Assembly (NCBI RefSeq): GCF_042434915.1
Contig: NZ_CP170198.1
Location: forward strand, 3,224,001 to 3,288,000
Reading direction: 5' to 3'
Length of the DNA: 64,000 nucleotides
Source: Aquimarina sp042434915
GTDB lineage: Bacteria; Bacteroidota; Bacteroidia; Flavobacteriales; Flavobacteriaceae
Below the pieces are notes generated by a model. That model was not told the origin of the DNA and searched no databases. It was given only the letters and a program-made list of their open reading frames with translations. Both the position numbers and the translations under genes were made by a program. Below are positions 8,730-18,363 of this stretch, in pieces. Every line of letters begins with the position of its first letter. Within the stretch, counting starts at the first letter, position 1.

Positions 8730-9518
8730 ATGGGTGAAACATTGAAAGTAGCTTTAATTCAATCGGATTTAATTTGGGAAGATGCAGCTGCTAATAGAGC
8801 TAATTTTGAACAAAAGTTGAATCAACTTACCCATTTGGTGGACTTAGTTGTGTTACCCGAAATGTTTAGTACTGGTTTTACAATGAACGCGAGAGCTGTT
8901 GCAGAGCCTATGGATGGTAAAACGGTACAATGGATGCAAAAAATAGTTAAGTCCAAAAATGTCGCACTTATTGGAAGTTTGGTCATTGAAGAAGACAACA
9001 AATTTTATAATCGTGCAATTTTTGTAACTCCAGATGGCGTTATTAAATATTATGACAAACATCAGCTTTTTACAATGGCGGGTGAGCATGAAACCTACAC
9101 ACCCGGTCAAGAAATTGTTGTGATCGAGTATAGAGGCTGGCGCATACGACCTTTAATTTGTTATGATTTGAGATTTCCCGTTTGGGCAAGAAATACAAGC
9201 AATGCCGATGTTTTGGTATATATGGCAAATTGGCCAGAAAAACGAATACAAGCTTGGGATACATTACTTAAAGCAAGAGCCATAGAAAACATGGTGTATT
9301 GTGTTGGTGTTAATCGCGTAGGCAGGGATGCAAAAGGACATAATTATATAGGTCACTCTGCCGTATATGATATTTTAGGCAACGCGGTTATATCTGATAC
9401 TCCAGTAGAACAAGAAATTATCCTCTATGCAACACTAACAAAAACATTGATCAAAGAAACGCGAAAAAAGTTACCGTTTTTAAAAGATGCGGATTCGTTT
9501 ATCATATCTAAAAAATAA
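8730..9518 (+). CDS. Omega-amidase / nitrilase-family amidohydrolase (YafV-like)
   Basis: The 262-residue protein has the full nitrilase-superfamily triad: E44 (LPEMFSTGF), K110 (YYDKHQLF) and C144 (LICYDLRFP). The EMFSTGF and CYDLRFP motifs are those of omega-amidases (YafV/NIT2), which hydrolyse alpha-ketoglutaramate or alpha-ketosuccinamate and repair by-products of amino-acid transamination. No signal peptide is present, so it is cytoplasmic. A weak -7-like TACCTTC lies about 35 bases upstream. It converges with the following minus-strand gene with a 10-base gap. Confidence 0.9.
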   Translation: MGETLKVALIQSDLIWEDAAANRANFEQKLNQLTHLVDLVVLPEMFSTGFTMNARAVAEPMDGKTVQWMQKIVKSKNVALIGSLVIEEDNKFYNRAIFVTPDGVIKYYDKHQLFTMAGEHETYTPGQEIVVIEYRGWRIRPLICYDLRFPVWARNTSNADVLVYMANWPEKRIQAWDTLLKARAIENMVYCVGVNRVGRDAKGHNYIGHSAVYDILGNAVISDTPVEQEIILYATLTKTLIKETRKKLPFLKDADSFIISKK

Positions 9519-9528
9519 ATTGTACCGA

Positions 9529-11133
9529 TCAATCTAAAACAAACTTTTGTCTGAGTTCCCAGTTTGCTCTAACATCAATCGTTGTAGGGAAATAAATAAT
9601 CTTTTCTGGTTGTATACCTTTTAAAAAATTTCCTGTATCCCAGCGTTTATTAGCATTAGTATCCAAAATAACTCGAATATCATAAGCTCCAGGTTTCAAA
9701 TACTCAAAAGTTATCGTGCGTAATTTTTCGATATATTTTTCAGAAATAAGGTTGTCTTTATCATCTATTAATTGGATAATTAAAGGAAACGAAGTAACAT
9801 TTTCAAGATCCATAAAAATTTTGCCATAATCGGTGATTTTTTTTGTGCTAAATGAAAACGATAGGCTATCATTTACATTACCCATAAAATCCTTGATCGC
9901 ATTAGGCAGTACTTTGAGAGTATAGGCCTGATTTTCCTGTTGTTCAAACTCAAAATCTACAGTATTATATAAACTATCTATTTGTGTTGTAAAAGGCACG
10001 TTTATAGAATCTTTCAAGAAAACTATAAGAGAATCATTGACTGAAGCCAGAGGGATATTGGCAGATAGCTGAAAATTTTTAAGGGGTGATATTACAGCGG
10101 TAGTTATAGGTGTAATTGTTAAAGAGTCCTTGTATTGATCTTTGAAACGAGTTGTTAAGGTATCTTGGTATGAATTTGAAGCTTTTGCAATAAACTGTAA
10201 AGAATCAGCTTCAAAATAAGGTCGAAACCAGTAATGTAGGGTGTCAGTCTTTCTATCCCGAATAGTTACGTGCTTAAAATTCTCTGGTGTAGTACTTATA
10301 ATATCTAAACGAGTACTATCTACTTCTCCTTCATAAGCAAAAATCAAAGAATTTTTTGAACTCTGCTTTGGTTTCAAAAATTTAAACTGGGGAACTTCTT
10401 TAAATAAAGTTAAAGAAATTACCTTCGCAGTATCACGTGGTATCTCGATGGTATCATGATAAAAACCAATTTTATCTTGTTTTGGTTGATAGGTGTAATT
10501 GGTTGCTGCATCTTTTAAAGCAATAAGTCGATACTTACCTGCCTTTAAATTTTCCATAACAAACCCAGTACTATCTAAAGTACTTGAGACATATCGAGGA
10601 ACCTGCTTATAAATAATAGAGTCCGTGTAATTCTCATCCATAGGATATAATGCAATGGTAGTAAATGGATCGGGTTGTCTTGCTATTGCATCAGTAATAG
10701 ATCCTTTAATTTTTAGAGAATCCAAAAAATCTCCTGTGCTAAAAACATATTTAAAGAAAGGTAAAGGATTACTTTCGTTATTATCAACAATGCTTTCGCC
10801 AAAGCTAATACTATAAGTTGTGTTTTGTAAAAGCGTATCTAGAAATTTAATTTTCACATATTTATTAGCACCCCCCAGCGGTGTAATGGTTGGTTTGGGA
10901 TCCATTGGAGGTGAGATAACGATTTGTTGTTGAGGATCTTTGAGTTTTATATATTCGTCAAAGTAAATACGTATTTCTTTTTTGTCAAAATTAGTAGAAA
11001 AATTAGGAGGAGTCGCTCGGATAAACTCGGGAGCAGTAGTATCTTTTTCACCGCCAGTAATTGTGCCTTTTTTGGCGCACCCTAAACAAATTAAGGCAAC
11101 ACTAAATGTGAGTAGTAGAAATCCATTTTTCAT
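9529..11133 (-). CDS. Ig-like (Big_5/SbsA) domain lipoprotein
   Basis: This 534-residue protein has a type II signal peptide with lipobox LGC (C19), so it is anchored in a membrane. An N-terminal Ig-like domain of the Big_5/SbsA type (about residues 30-130; FDEYIKLKDP is typical) is followed by beta-rich segments and a C-terminal region with DIRVILDTNANKRWDTG, a motif common in Flavobacteriia homologues. The function is unknown. It is probably an outer-membrane or periplasmic structural lipoprotein. It lies downstream of comF on the same strand. Confidence 0.85.
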   Translation of the reverse strand: MKNGFLLLTFSVALICLGCAKKGTITGGEKDTTAPEFIRATPPNFSTNFDKKEIRIYFDEYIKLKDPQQQIVISPPMDPKPTITPLGGANKYVKIKFLDTLLQNTTYSISFGESIVDNNESNPLPFFKYVFSTGDFLDSLKIKGSITDAIARQPDPFTTIALYPMDENYTDSIIYKQVPRYVSSTLDSTGFVMENLKAGKYRLIALKDAATNYTYQPKQDKIGFYHDTIEIPRDTAKVISLTLFKEVPQFKFLKPKQSSKNSLIFAYEGEVDSTRLDIISTTPENFKHVTIRDRKTDTLHYWFRPYFEADSLQFIAKASNSYQDTLTTRFKDQYKDSLTITPITTAVISPLKNFQLSANIPLASVNDSLIVFLKDSINVPFTTQIDSLYNTVDFEFEQQENQAYTLKVLPNAIKDFMGNVNDSLSFSFSTKKITDYGKIFMDLENVTSFPLIIQLIDDKDNLISEKYIEKLRTITFEYLKPGAYDIRVILDTNANKRWDTGNFLKGIQPEKIIYFPTTIDVRANWELRQKFVLD

Positions 11134-11195
11134 GAATACTATGACGATTTTATTGTTGAGTTACAAAGAAACAACTAATTACTATAAACAAAAAA

Positions 11196-11876
11196 CTATT
11201 CTGTTATTGCCATAGTTGCTATACTTAGTTTTATCCCCTCAATATTTTTTAGTTCATCGATACAAGCTTGTAAGGTAGCACCAGTAGTAATTATGTCATC
11301 TACCAAAAGAATATGTTTTCCAGTCAAGCGTGTTTCGTTTTGAATGCTGAACGATGCTGTAGAATTTTGCCAACGCATTATTCTTTTCTGTTTGGATTGT
11401 TTTACAGTATAACTTTTTTTAATAAGAACTGCGTCTTCGTAGGTAATATGAAGCGATTGCGCGATTTTTTTTCCGAATTCTTCTACTTGATTGTAGCCTC
11501 GTTCTTTAAGTCTTTTTTTATGAAGTGGAACCGGGATTACAACATCAAGATCATTAAATTGCTCAGTGCTCAACATCTTTGAGGCTAACCAAGCACCTAG
11601 GATTGCACCTATTTTTTTTTGACCCCGATACTTCAAATTATGAATGAGATTTTGAACTAATCCCTCTTTTTCAAAAATTAGAAGTGAAATAAAATTTTCA
11701 ATTTTCACGCTATCATAAAATACTTTTTCAATATTTTTAGCGTTAATTAGATGAAAATTACCCTGAGGTAGATGGTATCTACATGAGGTGCATAATACGT
11801 CCTCATTACGATCCAAGTAATTATCACAGGCAGCACAATGTTTAGGATAGAACAGATACGCGAGATCTCGTAACAT
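11196..11876 (-). CDS. comF: ComF-family phosphoribosyltransferase-like protein
   Basis: The 226-residue protein starts with a zinc-ribbon segment (two CxxC pairs, about residues 15-33) and ends with a phosphoribosyltransferase domain holding the PRPP loop LLVDDIITTGAT near residue 190. Relatives (ComFC, GntX) help to take up or process single-stranded DNA during natural transformation. This role is family knowledge and is not proved here. The LKERGYNQ motif is characteristic. It is transcribed divergently from the coiled-coil gene at 11965. Confidence 0.92.
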   Translation of the reverse strand: MLRDLAYLFYPKHCAACDNYLDRNEDVLCTSCRYHLPQGNFHLINAKNIEKVFYDSVKIENFISLLIFEKEGLVQNLIHNLKYRGQKKIGAILGAWLASKMLSTEQFNDLDVVIPVPLHKKRLKERGYNQVEEFGKKIAQSLHITYEDAVLIKKSYTVKQSKQKRIMRWQNSTASFSIQNETRLTGKHILLVDDIITTGATLQACIDELKNIEGIKLSIATMAITE

Positions 11877-11964
11877 ATTAATTAGAAATACTATTTAACA
11901 TTAATAATACTATTTAACTATTATATTTACCTTAAAAGTAACCATCAAAAATTAAAAATTAACT

Positions 11965-12846
11965 ATGACTACTCAAAACAATAACTTAACCCTTAAGATT
12001 TTAATAGGTGTATTAGCCGCCTTACTATTAATTTTGGCAATTTTCACTTATAAATTTTATAATGAAGAAAAACAAAACAAAGCGATCTTACAACAAGAAA
12101 AAGATTTAATTGAAAGCGAATTAGGAGAATTAATTACAAAGTATGATAATGCAATTGCTCTTAACGAAGTGATGGATGATCATTTATTAAAAGCAAAAGA
12201 GCGTATTGTAGTACTATTGGATAGTGTTAAAGATAACGATGCAAATCTAGCGCTTATATCAAGATATAGAAGAGAAGTTGGTAAATTGAAACAAGAAAGA
12301 GAACGTTTGTTTAAACTAGCAGATAGTTTAACAACGGCTAATTCAGAACTTACAATTGACTTAGATAGTACTTCAACAGCTTTGAATCAAAGAATTATAT
12401 TTTCAGATTCACTACAAACACAAAATTCAAAATTGGCCGAAATTGTAGAGCGAGGTTCTGCATTAACTGCATCAGGAATAAAAGCAGAAGGTGTTCGTGT
12501 ACGTAATAGTGGTAAGATTTCTTCTACCTCACGTGCAAGTAGAGCAGATAAAATTAGAGTATGCTTTACCTTGTCTCCTAATAAATTAACCGAAAAAGGA
12601 GATAAAGAATTATACGTGCAAGTTATTAACCCTAAAAACAATTTGATCGGGGATAAAATCTCAATCAATTTCGACGATGCCGTGCTAACATACAGTGGAC
12701 GTAATAAAGTGTTTTATGAAAACGATGCACTCGATGTATGTGTACTGGTTAATGCTATCGAAGGAGAATTAATGGGAGGTAATTATGTAGTAAACGTATT
12801 CTCGGGACCAAAAATGATTTCAAACACGAAGTTTGAATTAAAATAA
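11965..12846 (+). CDS. Membrane-anchored coiled-coil protein of unknown function
   Basis: The 293-residue product has one N-terminal transmembrane helix (about 10-30), then a long charged heptad-like coiled coil (about 35-155, rich in E, K and L), and a C-terminal beta-type domain (about 185-293) with CFTLSPN and LYVQVINP. It resembles conserved Flavobacteriia proteins of unknown function. The topology suggests a periplasmic C-terminal domain. It is a monocistronic unit ended by the terminator at 12864-12904. Confidence 0.8.
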   Translation: MTTQNNNLTLKILIGVLAALLLILAIFTYKFYNEEKQNKAILQQEKDLIESELGELITKYDNAIALNEVMDDHLLKAKERIVVLLDSVKDNDANLALISRYRREVGKLKQERERLFKLADSLTTANSELTIDLDSTSTALNQRIIFSDSLQTQNSKLAEIVERGSALTASGIKAEGVRVRNSGKISSTSRASRADKIRVCFTLSPNKLTEKGDKELYVQVINPKNNLIGDKISINFDDAVLTYSGRNKVFYENDALDVCVLVNAIEGELMGGNYVVNVFSGPKMISNTKFELK

Positions 12847-12863
12847 ATTAAGAATAACTAATA

Positions 12864-12904
12864 AAAAGCCATCACGATTTAACAAAATTGTGATGGCTTT
12901 TTTA
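12864..12904 (+). terminator. Rho-independent terminator
   Basis: A stem AAAGCCATCACgATTT / AAATTGTGATGGCTTT with a short loop is followed by a T-run. It lies 17 bases after the coiled-coil gene. Confidence 0.9.
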
Positions 12905-12952
12905 TGTAAATCATATTAATGATACAACTTGTTTATTAAATAGCATAATTCG

Positions 12953-12983
12953 TTTCTATTTTATACAAATTGAACTAATTTTG
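12953..12983 (+). promoter_or_regulatory. Promoter of glyS, very close to its start codon
   Basis: A Bacteroidota -33 element TTTC (12953-12956; consensus TTTG) stands 19 bases before a perfect -7 element TAATTTTG (12976-12983). The -7 box ends only four bases before the glyS ATG, so transcription would begin at or next to the start codon. Confidence 0.55.
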
Positions 12984-12987
12984 TCCT

Positions 12988-14523
12988 ATGGCAAATCAAG
13001 AAGATAAATTCAAAAAAGTAATAGCCCATGCCAAAGAGTATGGGTATATTTTTGGTTCTAGTGAGATATATGACGGTTTAAGCGCTGTCTATGATTATGG
13101 ACAAAATGGTGTTGAACTAAAGAAAAATATTAGAGAATATTGGTGGAAGAGTATGGTCTTTATGCATCAAAATATAGTAGGACTAGACGCCTCTATATTT
13201 ATGCATCCAACTACTTGGAAGGCTTCTGGACATGTTGATGCCTTTACAGATCCTCTAATCGATAATAAAGATTCAAAAAAGAGATATCGAGCCGATGTTT
13301 TAATCGAAGATTACGCTGAAAAATTGAATATAAAAGCGCAAAAAGAGATAACAAAAGCTAAGAAACGATTTGGTGAATCTTTTGACGAAGCACAGTTTAT
13401 AGCAACTAATCCTAGAGTTATAAAGTATTTGTCAGAACGGGATAAAGTGCTCAAACGAATGGGAGCCTCCTTAGAAAAAGAAGATTTGGCTGATGTAAAA
13501 GCGCTAATTGATGAGCTAGGCATTGCAGATCCTGAAACAGGTTCAAAAAACTGGACAGATGTACGTCAGTTTAACTTAATGTTTGGCACTAAATTGGGAG
13601 CTTCTGCCGATACAGCAACCGATTTATACCTGAGACCCGAAACTGCTCAGGGGATTTTTGTTAACTATTTAAATGTACAAAAATCTGGACGAATGAAAAT
13701 TCCTTTTGGAATTGCACAGACTGGAAAAGCATTTAGAAATGAAATTGTAGCACGTCAATTTATTTTTAGGATGCGAGAATTTGAACAAATGGAAATGCAG
13801 TTCTTCGTAAGACCAGGAGAAGAAATGAAATGGTACGAGTATTGGAAGGAGACACGACTTAGCTGGCATCTATCCTTAGGTTTAGGTGAAGATAATTATC
13901 GATTTCACGATCATGATAAGTTGGCTCATTATGCAAATGCCGCAGCAGATATTGAATTCAATTTTCCTTTTGGGTTTAAAGAGTTAGAAGGAATCCATTC
14001 TCGTACAGATTTTGATTTGAAAGCACACGAAGAGTTTTCTGGTAAAAAACTTCAATATTTTGATCCAGAACTCAAAGAAAGCTATGTGCCTTATGTGGTA
14101 GAAACATCGGTAGGATTGGACAGAATGTTTTTGGCTGTCTTTTCAACTGCTTTGCAAGAGGAAACTTTAGAGGATGGTTCAACAAGAATCGTGCTCAAAC
14201 TTCCTGCTGTTGTTGCTCCAGTAAAAGCGGCTATTCTGCCTTTGGTCAAAAAAGATGGTCTACCAGAAATTGCCCAGCAGATTATCGATGATCTCAAATG
14301 GAAATTTAATGTGGTGTATGATGAAAAAGATGCCATAGGCCGCAGATATCGTAGACAAGACGCCAACGGTACCCCCTTTTGTATTACTGTAGATCATGAT
14401 ACAATAAACGACCAAACAGTTACTGTTCGAGATCGAGATACTATGGAACAAAAAAGAGTTGCTATCAAAGATTTAAGAGCCTTACTATCAGGCAAAGTGG
14501 CTATGGAAAACTGGCTCAAATAA
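12988..14523 (+). CDS. glyS: Glycyl-tRNA synthetase (single-chain, eukaryote-like type)
   Basis: The 511-residue class II synthetase is the homodimeric alpha2 type (GlyQS), not the alpha2beta2 type of E. coli. The N-terminus FKKVIAHAKEYGYIF and the segment LRPETAQGIFVNY (motif 2 region) are typical. Motif 3 is seen around VGLDRMFLAV, and the C-terminal anticodon-binding domain covers about 415-511. The conserved N-terminus fixes the ATG at 12988, which matters because the predicted promoter is only a few bases upstream. A terminator follows at 14548. Confidence 0.98.
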   Translation: MANQEDKFKKVIAHAKEYGYIFGSSEIYDGLSAVYDYGQNGVELKKNIREYWWKSMVFMHQNIVGLDASIFMHPTTWKASGHVDAFTDPLIDNKDSKKRYRADVLIEDYAEKLNIKAQKEITKAKKRFGESFDEAQFIATNPRVIKYLSERDKVLKRMGASLEKEDLADVKALIDELGIADPETGSKNWTDVRQFNLMFGTKLGASADTATDLYLRPETAQGIFVNYLNVQKSGRMKIPFGIAQTGKAFRNEIVARQFIFRMREFEQMEMQFFVRPGEEMKWYEYWKETRLSWHLSLGLGEDNYRFHDHDKLAHYANAAADIEFNFPFGFKELEGIHSRTDFDLKAHEEFSGKKLQYFDPELKESYVPYVVETSVGLDRMFLAVFSTALQEETLEDGSTRIVLKLPAVVAPVKAAILPLVKKDGLPEIAQQIIDDLKWKFNVVYDEKDAIGRRYRRQDANGTPFCITVDHDTINDQTVTVRDRDTMEQKRVAIKDLRALLSGKVAMENWLK

Positions 14524-14547
14524 AGTACATTAATTAGTTAATTTTGT

Positions 14548-14580
14548 AAAGGCTGCGTGATACGGAGCCTTTATTTTTTG
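14548..14580 (+). terminator. Terminator after glyS
   Basis: A stem AAAGGCT / AGCCTTT with an 11-base loop is followed by TATTTTTT, starting 24 bases past the glyS stop codon. Confidence 0.75.
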
Positions 14581-14729
14581 AAATTAATTTTGTTAGAACA
14601 GACTGTTTTATGTGGTATAATAATAAGGGTACGGATATTATATGCACATACTTTCTGTATAATTTAAACTTTAGTTGTATTTTTAAAATCAAAAATTAAA
14701 GAGAGATCCTCATTTTTAACAATTTACCT

Positions 14730-17726
14730 ATGAAGCTAAAAAACATTGTAGTAATTATTTTATTGTTGTTGAATTGTGTGGTTTTTGCGCAAAAGACACA
14801 AACAAGTGCTGCAACGTTAATTATGGAAGCTGCTTATATGAAAGAGATTTCACCTTTAATTGGTAAAGAGCTCATTCCGCAAAAACCAAAGGTTGGTCCG
14901 ATCAATCCAAGACGAACAAACGTAAATAAAATCGTTCCTGGTAAAGGTTACCCACGAGGTCAGGATAAATTACTAGCCAAGCAAAAAAGTCAAAGGACGT
15001 TAAGGGCAGGAAAAGCGCCTTCTCAAACCTTTACAGTGGCTACTGCAAACCAATCTCCTTCGGACCCAACAGGTGCGGTGGGCCCTAATCACTATGTTAG
15101 TGCTAAGAATTATTCTTTTGCAATCCACGATAAAACAGGTAATGTACTATTACCCTCAACATCTCTAGAAAATTTGTTTCCGGGAGAATCCCTAGGAGAT
15201 CCAATCGTTTTTTATGATTCCTTTGCAGATCGTTTTGTTATTACTCAATTTAGTGACACGCCAAATGGTTTTCTCGTTGCAGTATCTAGAGGTTCTGATC
15301 CTGTAAACAGTGGGTGGTTTACATATCGATTTATAACCGATAGTTTTCCAGATTATACAAAATTTTCGGTTTGGTCTGATGGATATTATGTCACCGCAAA
15401 CAAAGATCAAGGAGCACAGCAAACGAGTGAAGTAGTGTTCGTTATAGAAAGGGATAAAATGCTTGTGGGAGATCCTAGTGCTAGAATGATTGGTTTTCCT
15501 TTACCAGGAGCTAACATTGCTGGATTTTATAGTCCAGCAGCTTTTAATGCTATAGGAAAAACTTTACCTCCAAGAGGCGAAGCCAAAATAATATACTATC
15601 AAGATGATGAATGGTTAGATGTTCCAGAAGATGCGTTGAAGTTATGGACTATTAATACAAACTGGATTCGCCCAGATCTATCTACAATTACTGAAGCAGA
15701 GGTTCTTAATGTTAGTTCTGGACAAATCACACCTTTTGATTCTACCTTTGATGGAGGGTCTTCATTTAGTAATATACCACAACCAGGTACCAATGGTAAT
15801 GATATCGATGCGCTACAGGGAGCTGTGATGTATGCTACAAATTATCGAAAATTTTGTGACCATAACTCTGTGACGTTAAATTTTGTTGTTGACATTGATA
15901 ATCGGCAAGATCTCGATAATATTGCGGGAATCCGTTGGTATGAACTTCGTCAAGATGAAGATGGACAACCTTGGTATGTGTATCAAGAAGGGACGTATGC
16001 TTCTCCCGATGGTAAGAGTGCCTGGTGTGCTAGTATGGCCATGGATATGTATGGTAACATAGGTATGGGATACACCACGATGGGTACTGTAGCTAATGGT
16101 GCTACGGCCGATAGTTTTGTTTCTTTGCGATATACAGGCAGATTAGATGGCGATGTATTAGGGAGTATGACAATAGCAGAACAGGATATTGTTATAGGCA
16201 CTGGTATTCAACGTAACGGAGGAGACCGTTATGGGGACTATGCGCAGTTAACAGTGGATCCTGTAGACGATCAAACATTTTACCATATTGGAGAATATTT
16301 TGAGGCGACTGGAGATAACGCAAGGGATTTTGTAGGGGTTTTTAAAATAGCAAACTCAGTAACCAACGACATTGGGGTTGTATCAATTGCCGAACCGTTA
16401 ACAAAAGCTACATTTAGTGCTACCGAAACTATTTCTATTAAAATTCAAAATTTTGGAACAAATGCTCAAAGCAACTTTCCCGTAAGCTACACAATCGATA
16501 ATGGTCCCGCCATAAACGAAATTTTTACTGGAACTCTCAATCCGGGAGAAATAGTCGACTTTACTTTTGCTACCACTGCAAATTTAAGCTTAGATAAAGT
16601 GTACACAATAAATGCAGAGACTAATCTTGCAAGTGATATACAAGATGATAATGATTGTGCTTTAAAAAGTGTAGAATATATCTATGCAAATGATTTGGGT
16701 GTAGTACAATTAATCTCGCCCGTAGATGGAGGTGGATTAAAAGCCGAGGAATTCATAACTATTTCTATTTTCAATTTTGGTTCTGTTGCCCAGTCCAATT
16801 TCTCTATTTTTTATTCTTTTAATGGGGGTGATAGAGTTACCGAGGTTTTTACAGAAACAATAGCTCCTAGAGCTTTCGAGAATTATACATTCAATATTCC
16901 AGTTAATATGTCCGAATTTGGGACTTATACTTTTCAAATAGGAACTTCACTAAGCACTGATGAGGATACAACAAATGATAGTGTAGATAGAACTGTCGAA
17001 CATCAATTGTGTAAACCAGAATCCAATTGTCAGCAATTTGGAGATGGCATTGTAGCGTTAGAATTAGCTAATATTTCTAACCCTACTATTACTTGTGAAA
17101 ATGGTTATAAGGATTTTACAGATCTTGTTATTAAGATGGATCGTTCAAAAGAAAAATATATTCTTACTTTGAGAGCCGGTTTTGCCTCTGAAGATCAAGA
17201 ACGTTTTTCTTTATGGATAGATTACAATGATAATAATATTTATGAGGATGTAGAGTTAATTTTTGATAACGAAGTGTTGGCAGAGCAAAATCAAGATTTA
17301 TTCTTTAATTTTCCGCTTAGCCAAACTAGCACTTTAGGTAGGCATTTGATGCGAATACGTGCGGGTGACGTTAGAACGAATAATGGAGCTCCTTTAAACA
17401 ACCCATGTGATGCTATGCAGTTTGGAACTACGCATGACTACACAGTAGAGATAGGAGAAAGTAATAGTACGAGTGATGAGATTTTAGTGTTTCAAAGAGA
17501 AAAAAATAAATTCGTAGTGAGTGTAGGAAATCCAGATAATGTACTAAAAGATAATATTATCGTTTTTTCAATTACGGGTCAGGTTATTCTATTTGATGAG
17601 ATGGAGCTTGATGCTAATAATAATTTTATTTATGACTTAGACCTATCTTTTAGAAGTACAGGAATGTATTTTATACGAATAGGAAATAAAAAGAAAGGCA
17701 AAGCTGCAAAAATTATTGTTTTTTAA
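14730..17726 (+). CDS. T9SS-exported multidomain protein (beta-propeller-like, CARDB, GEVED, sorting domain)
   Basis: The 998-residue protein starts with a signal peptide (cleavage near VVFAQ). Residues about 95-540 form a beta-rich domain with GPNHYV and repeated aromatic strands, as in extracellular propeller-like proteins. Two CARDB-type Ig repeats follow (about 545-750; both start NDIGVV or NDLGVV), then a GEVED domain (about 800-905; WIDYNDNNIYED and THDYTVE). The end is a type A T9SS sorting domain (about 920-998; GMYFIRIG). It should cross the outer membrane by the gliding-associated type IX system and be attached or released. The substrate is unknown. Confidence 0.88.
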   Translation: MKLKNIVVIILLLLNCVVFAQKTQTSAATLIMEAAYMKEISPLIGKELIPQKPKVGPINPRRTNVNKIVPGKGYPRGQDKLLAKQKSQRTLRAGKAPSQTFTVATANQSPSDPTGAVGPNHYVSAKNYSFAIHDKTGNVLLPSTSLENLFPGESLGDPIVFYDSFADRFVITQFSDTPNGFLVAVSRGSDPVNSGWFTYRFITDSFPDYTKFSVWSDGYYVTANKDQGAQQTSEVVFVIERDKMLVGDPSARMIGFPLPGANIAGFYSPAAFNAIGKTLPPRGEAKIIYYQDDEWLDVPEDALKLWTINTNWIRPDLSTITEAEVLNVSSGQITPFDSTFDGGSSFSNIPQPGTNGNDIDALQGAVMYATNYRKFCDHNSVTLNFVVDIDNRQDLDNIAGIRWYELRQDEDGQPWYVYQEGTYASPDGKSAWCASMAMDMYGNIGMGYTTMGTVANGATADSFVSLRYTGRLDGDVLGSMTIAEQDIVIGTGIQRNGGDRYGDYAQLTVDPVDDQTFYHIGEYFEATGDNARDFVGVFKIANSVTNDIGVVSIAEPLTKATFSATETISIKIQNFGTNAQSNFPVSYTIDNGPAINEIFTGTLNPGEIVDFTFATTANLSLDKVYTINAETNLASDIQDDNDCALKSVEYIYANDLGVVQLISPVDGGGLKAEEFITISIFNFGSVAQSNFSIFYSFNGGDRVTEVFTETIAPRAFENYTFNIPVNMSEFGTYTFQIGTSLSTDEDTTNDSVDRTVEHQLCKPESNCQQFGDGIVALELANISNPTITCENGYKDFTDLVIKMDRSKEKYILTLRAGFASEDQERFSLWIDYNDNNIYEDVELIFDNEVLAEQNQDLFFNFPLSQTSTLGRHLMRIRAGDVRTNNGAPLNNPCDAMQFGTTHDYTVEIGESNSTSDEILVFQREKNKFVVSVGNPDNVLKDNIIVFSITGQVILFDEMELDANNNFIYDLDLSFRSTGMYFIRIGNKKKGKAAKIIVF

Positions 17727-18084
17727 TGGTTCGGCTCTTAAGTGATTGAATAAGTACTGGTCGTCCTTGATTACACCTATTTTTCATTTTCAAATTACTG
17801 AAGGTAACCCACACATTGGTCGGTATTTTGGATTTTGTAAAATCCTTTAAATTTATAGGGTCCAAAGTATCCTTAAGTCCAGCAACTACCAAAATATATG
17901 GGCACAAAGAATTTTTACTTGGTAAAAGAGTACCTTTTTTGCTTTTTTGAGTAGTGGAACTCACAAATTGTTTGCTCTCTTCAGCAATTGTATAGTTATC
18001 AAATACTGTTCTGTTTTTTGCAAAACACGCTAAAAGAATAGTAGATAGTGTGATATAGATAAAGGGTTTAACTAAGAGCTTCAT
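17713..18084 (-). CDS. Small exported protein of unknown function
   Basis: The 123-residue product has an N-terminal hydrophobic stretch ending LLACFA, which could be a lipobox (C20) or an ordinary signal peptide. The rest is polar and contains LVVAGLKDTLDP. I do not recognise the family. Its 3' end overlaps the T9SS protein gene by 14 bases in convergent orientation. The signal peptide and clear start near 18084 favour a real gene, but no other support is available. Confidence 0.55.
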   Translation of the reverse strand: MKLLVKPFIYITLSTILLACFAKNRTVFDNYTIAEESKQFVSSTTQKSKKGTLLPSKNSLCPYILVVAGLKDTLDPINLKDFTKSKIPTNVWVTFSNLKMKNRCNQGRPVLIQSLKSRTIKKQ

Positions 18085-18363
18085 AAAGATGATTTTAGTA
18101 AAGATCTGTAAATTTTATAGCTTCACCAATAGAGGTTGTATTTTTATGGATAAATCTGAAAGAGTTTACATTCCTTTGTACTTTGCCAAGGACACAATTG
18201 TTTTTGTGCTAAAAGCTTTGTTATTTTGTCACTATAATGTTGTAACACTAGAAATATAATTTTCTTTAGATTACTATTAGAAATAGTGAAAGATAAAGAT
18301 TTATAGATAGCATAAAAATGGTGTTTGAAATTTTTTCGACTACTGAAATTACAAAAACTAAGA

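Noticed and set aside
18146..18262. A 38-codon plus-strand frame (MDKSERVYIPLY...) between the small exported protein gene and xth
   Set aside because: No recognisable homology, no promoter match directly before it and no terminator after it. It is within the range of chance in AT-rich DNA. The overlapping minus-strand frame across 18144-18473 is the shadow of xth and also rejected.
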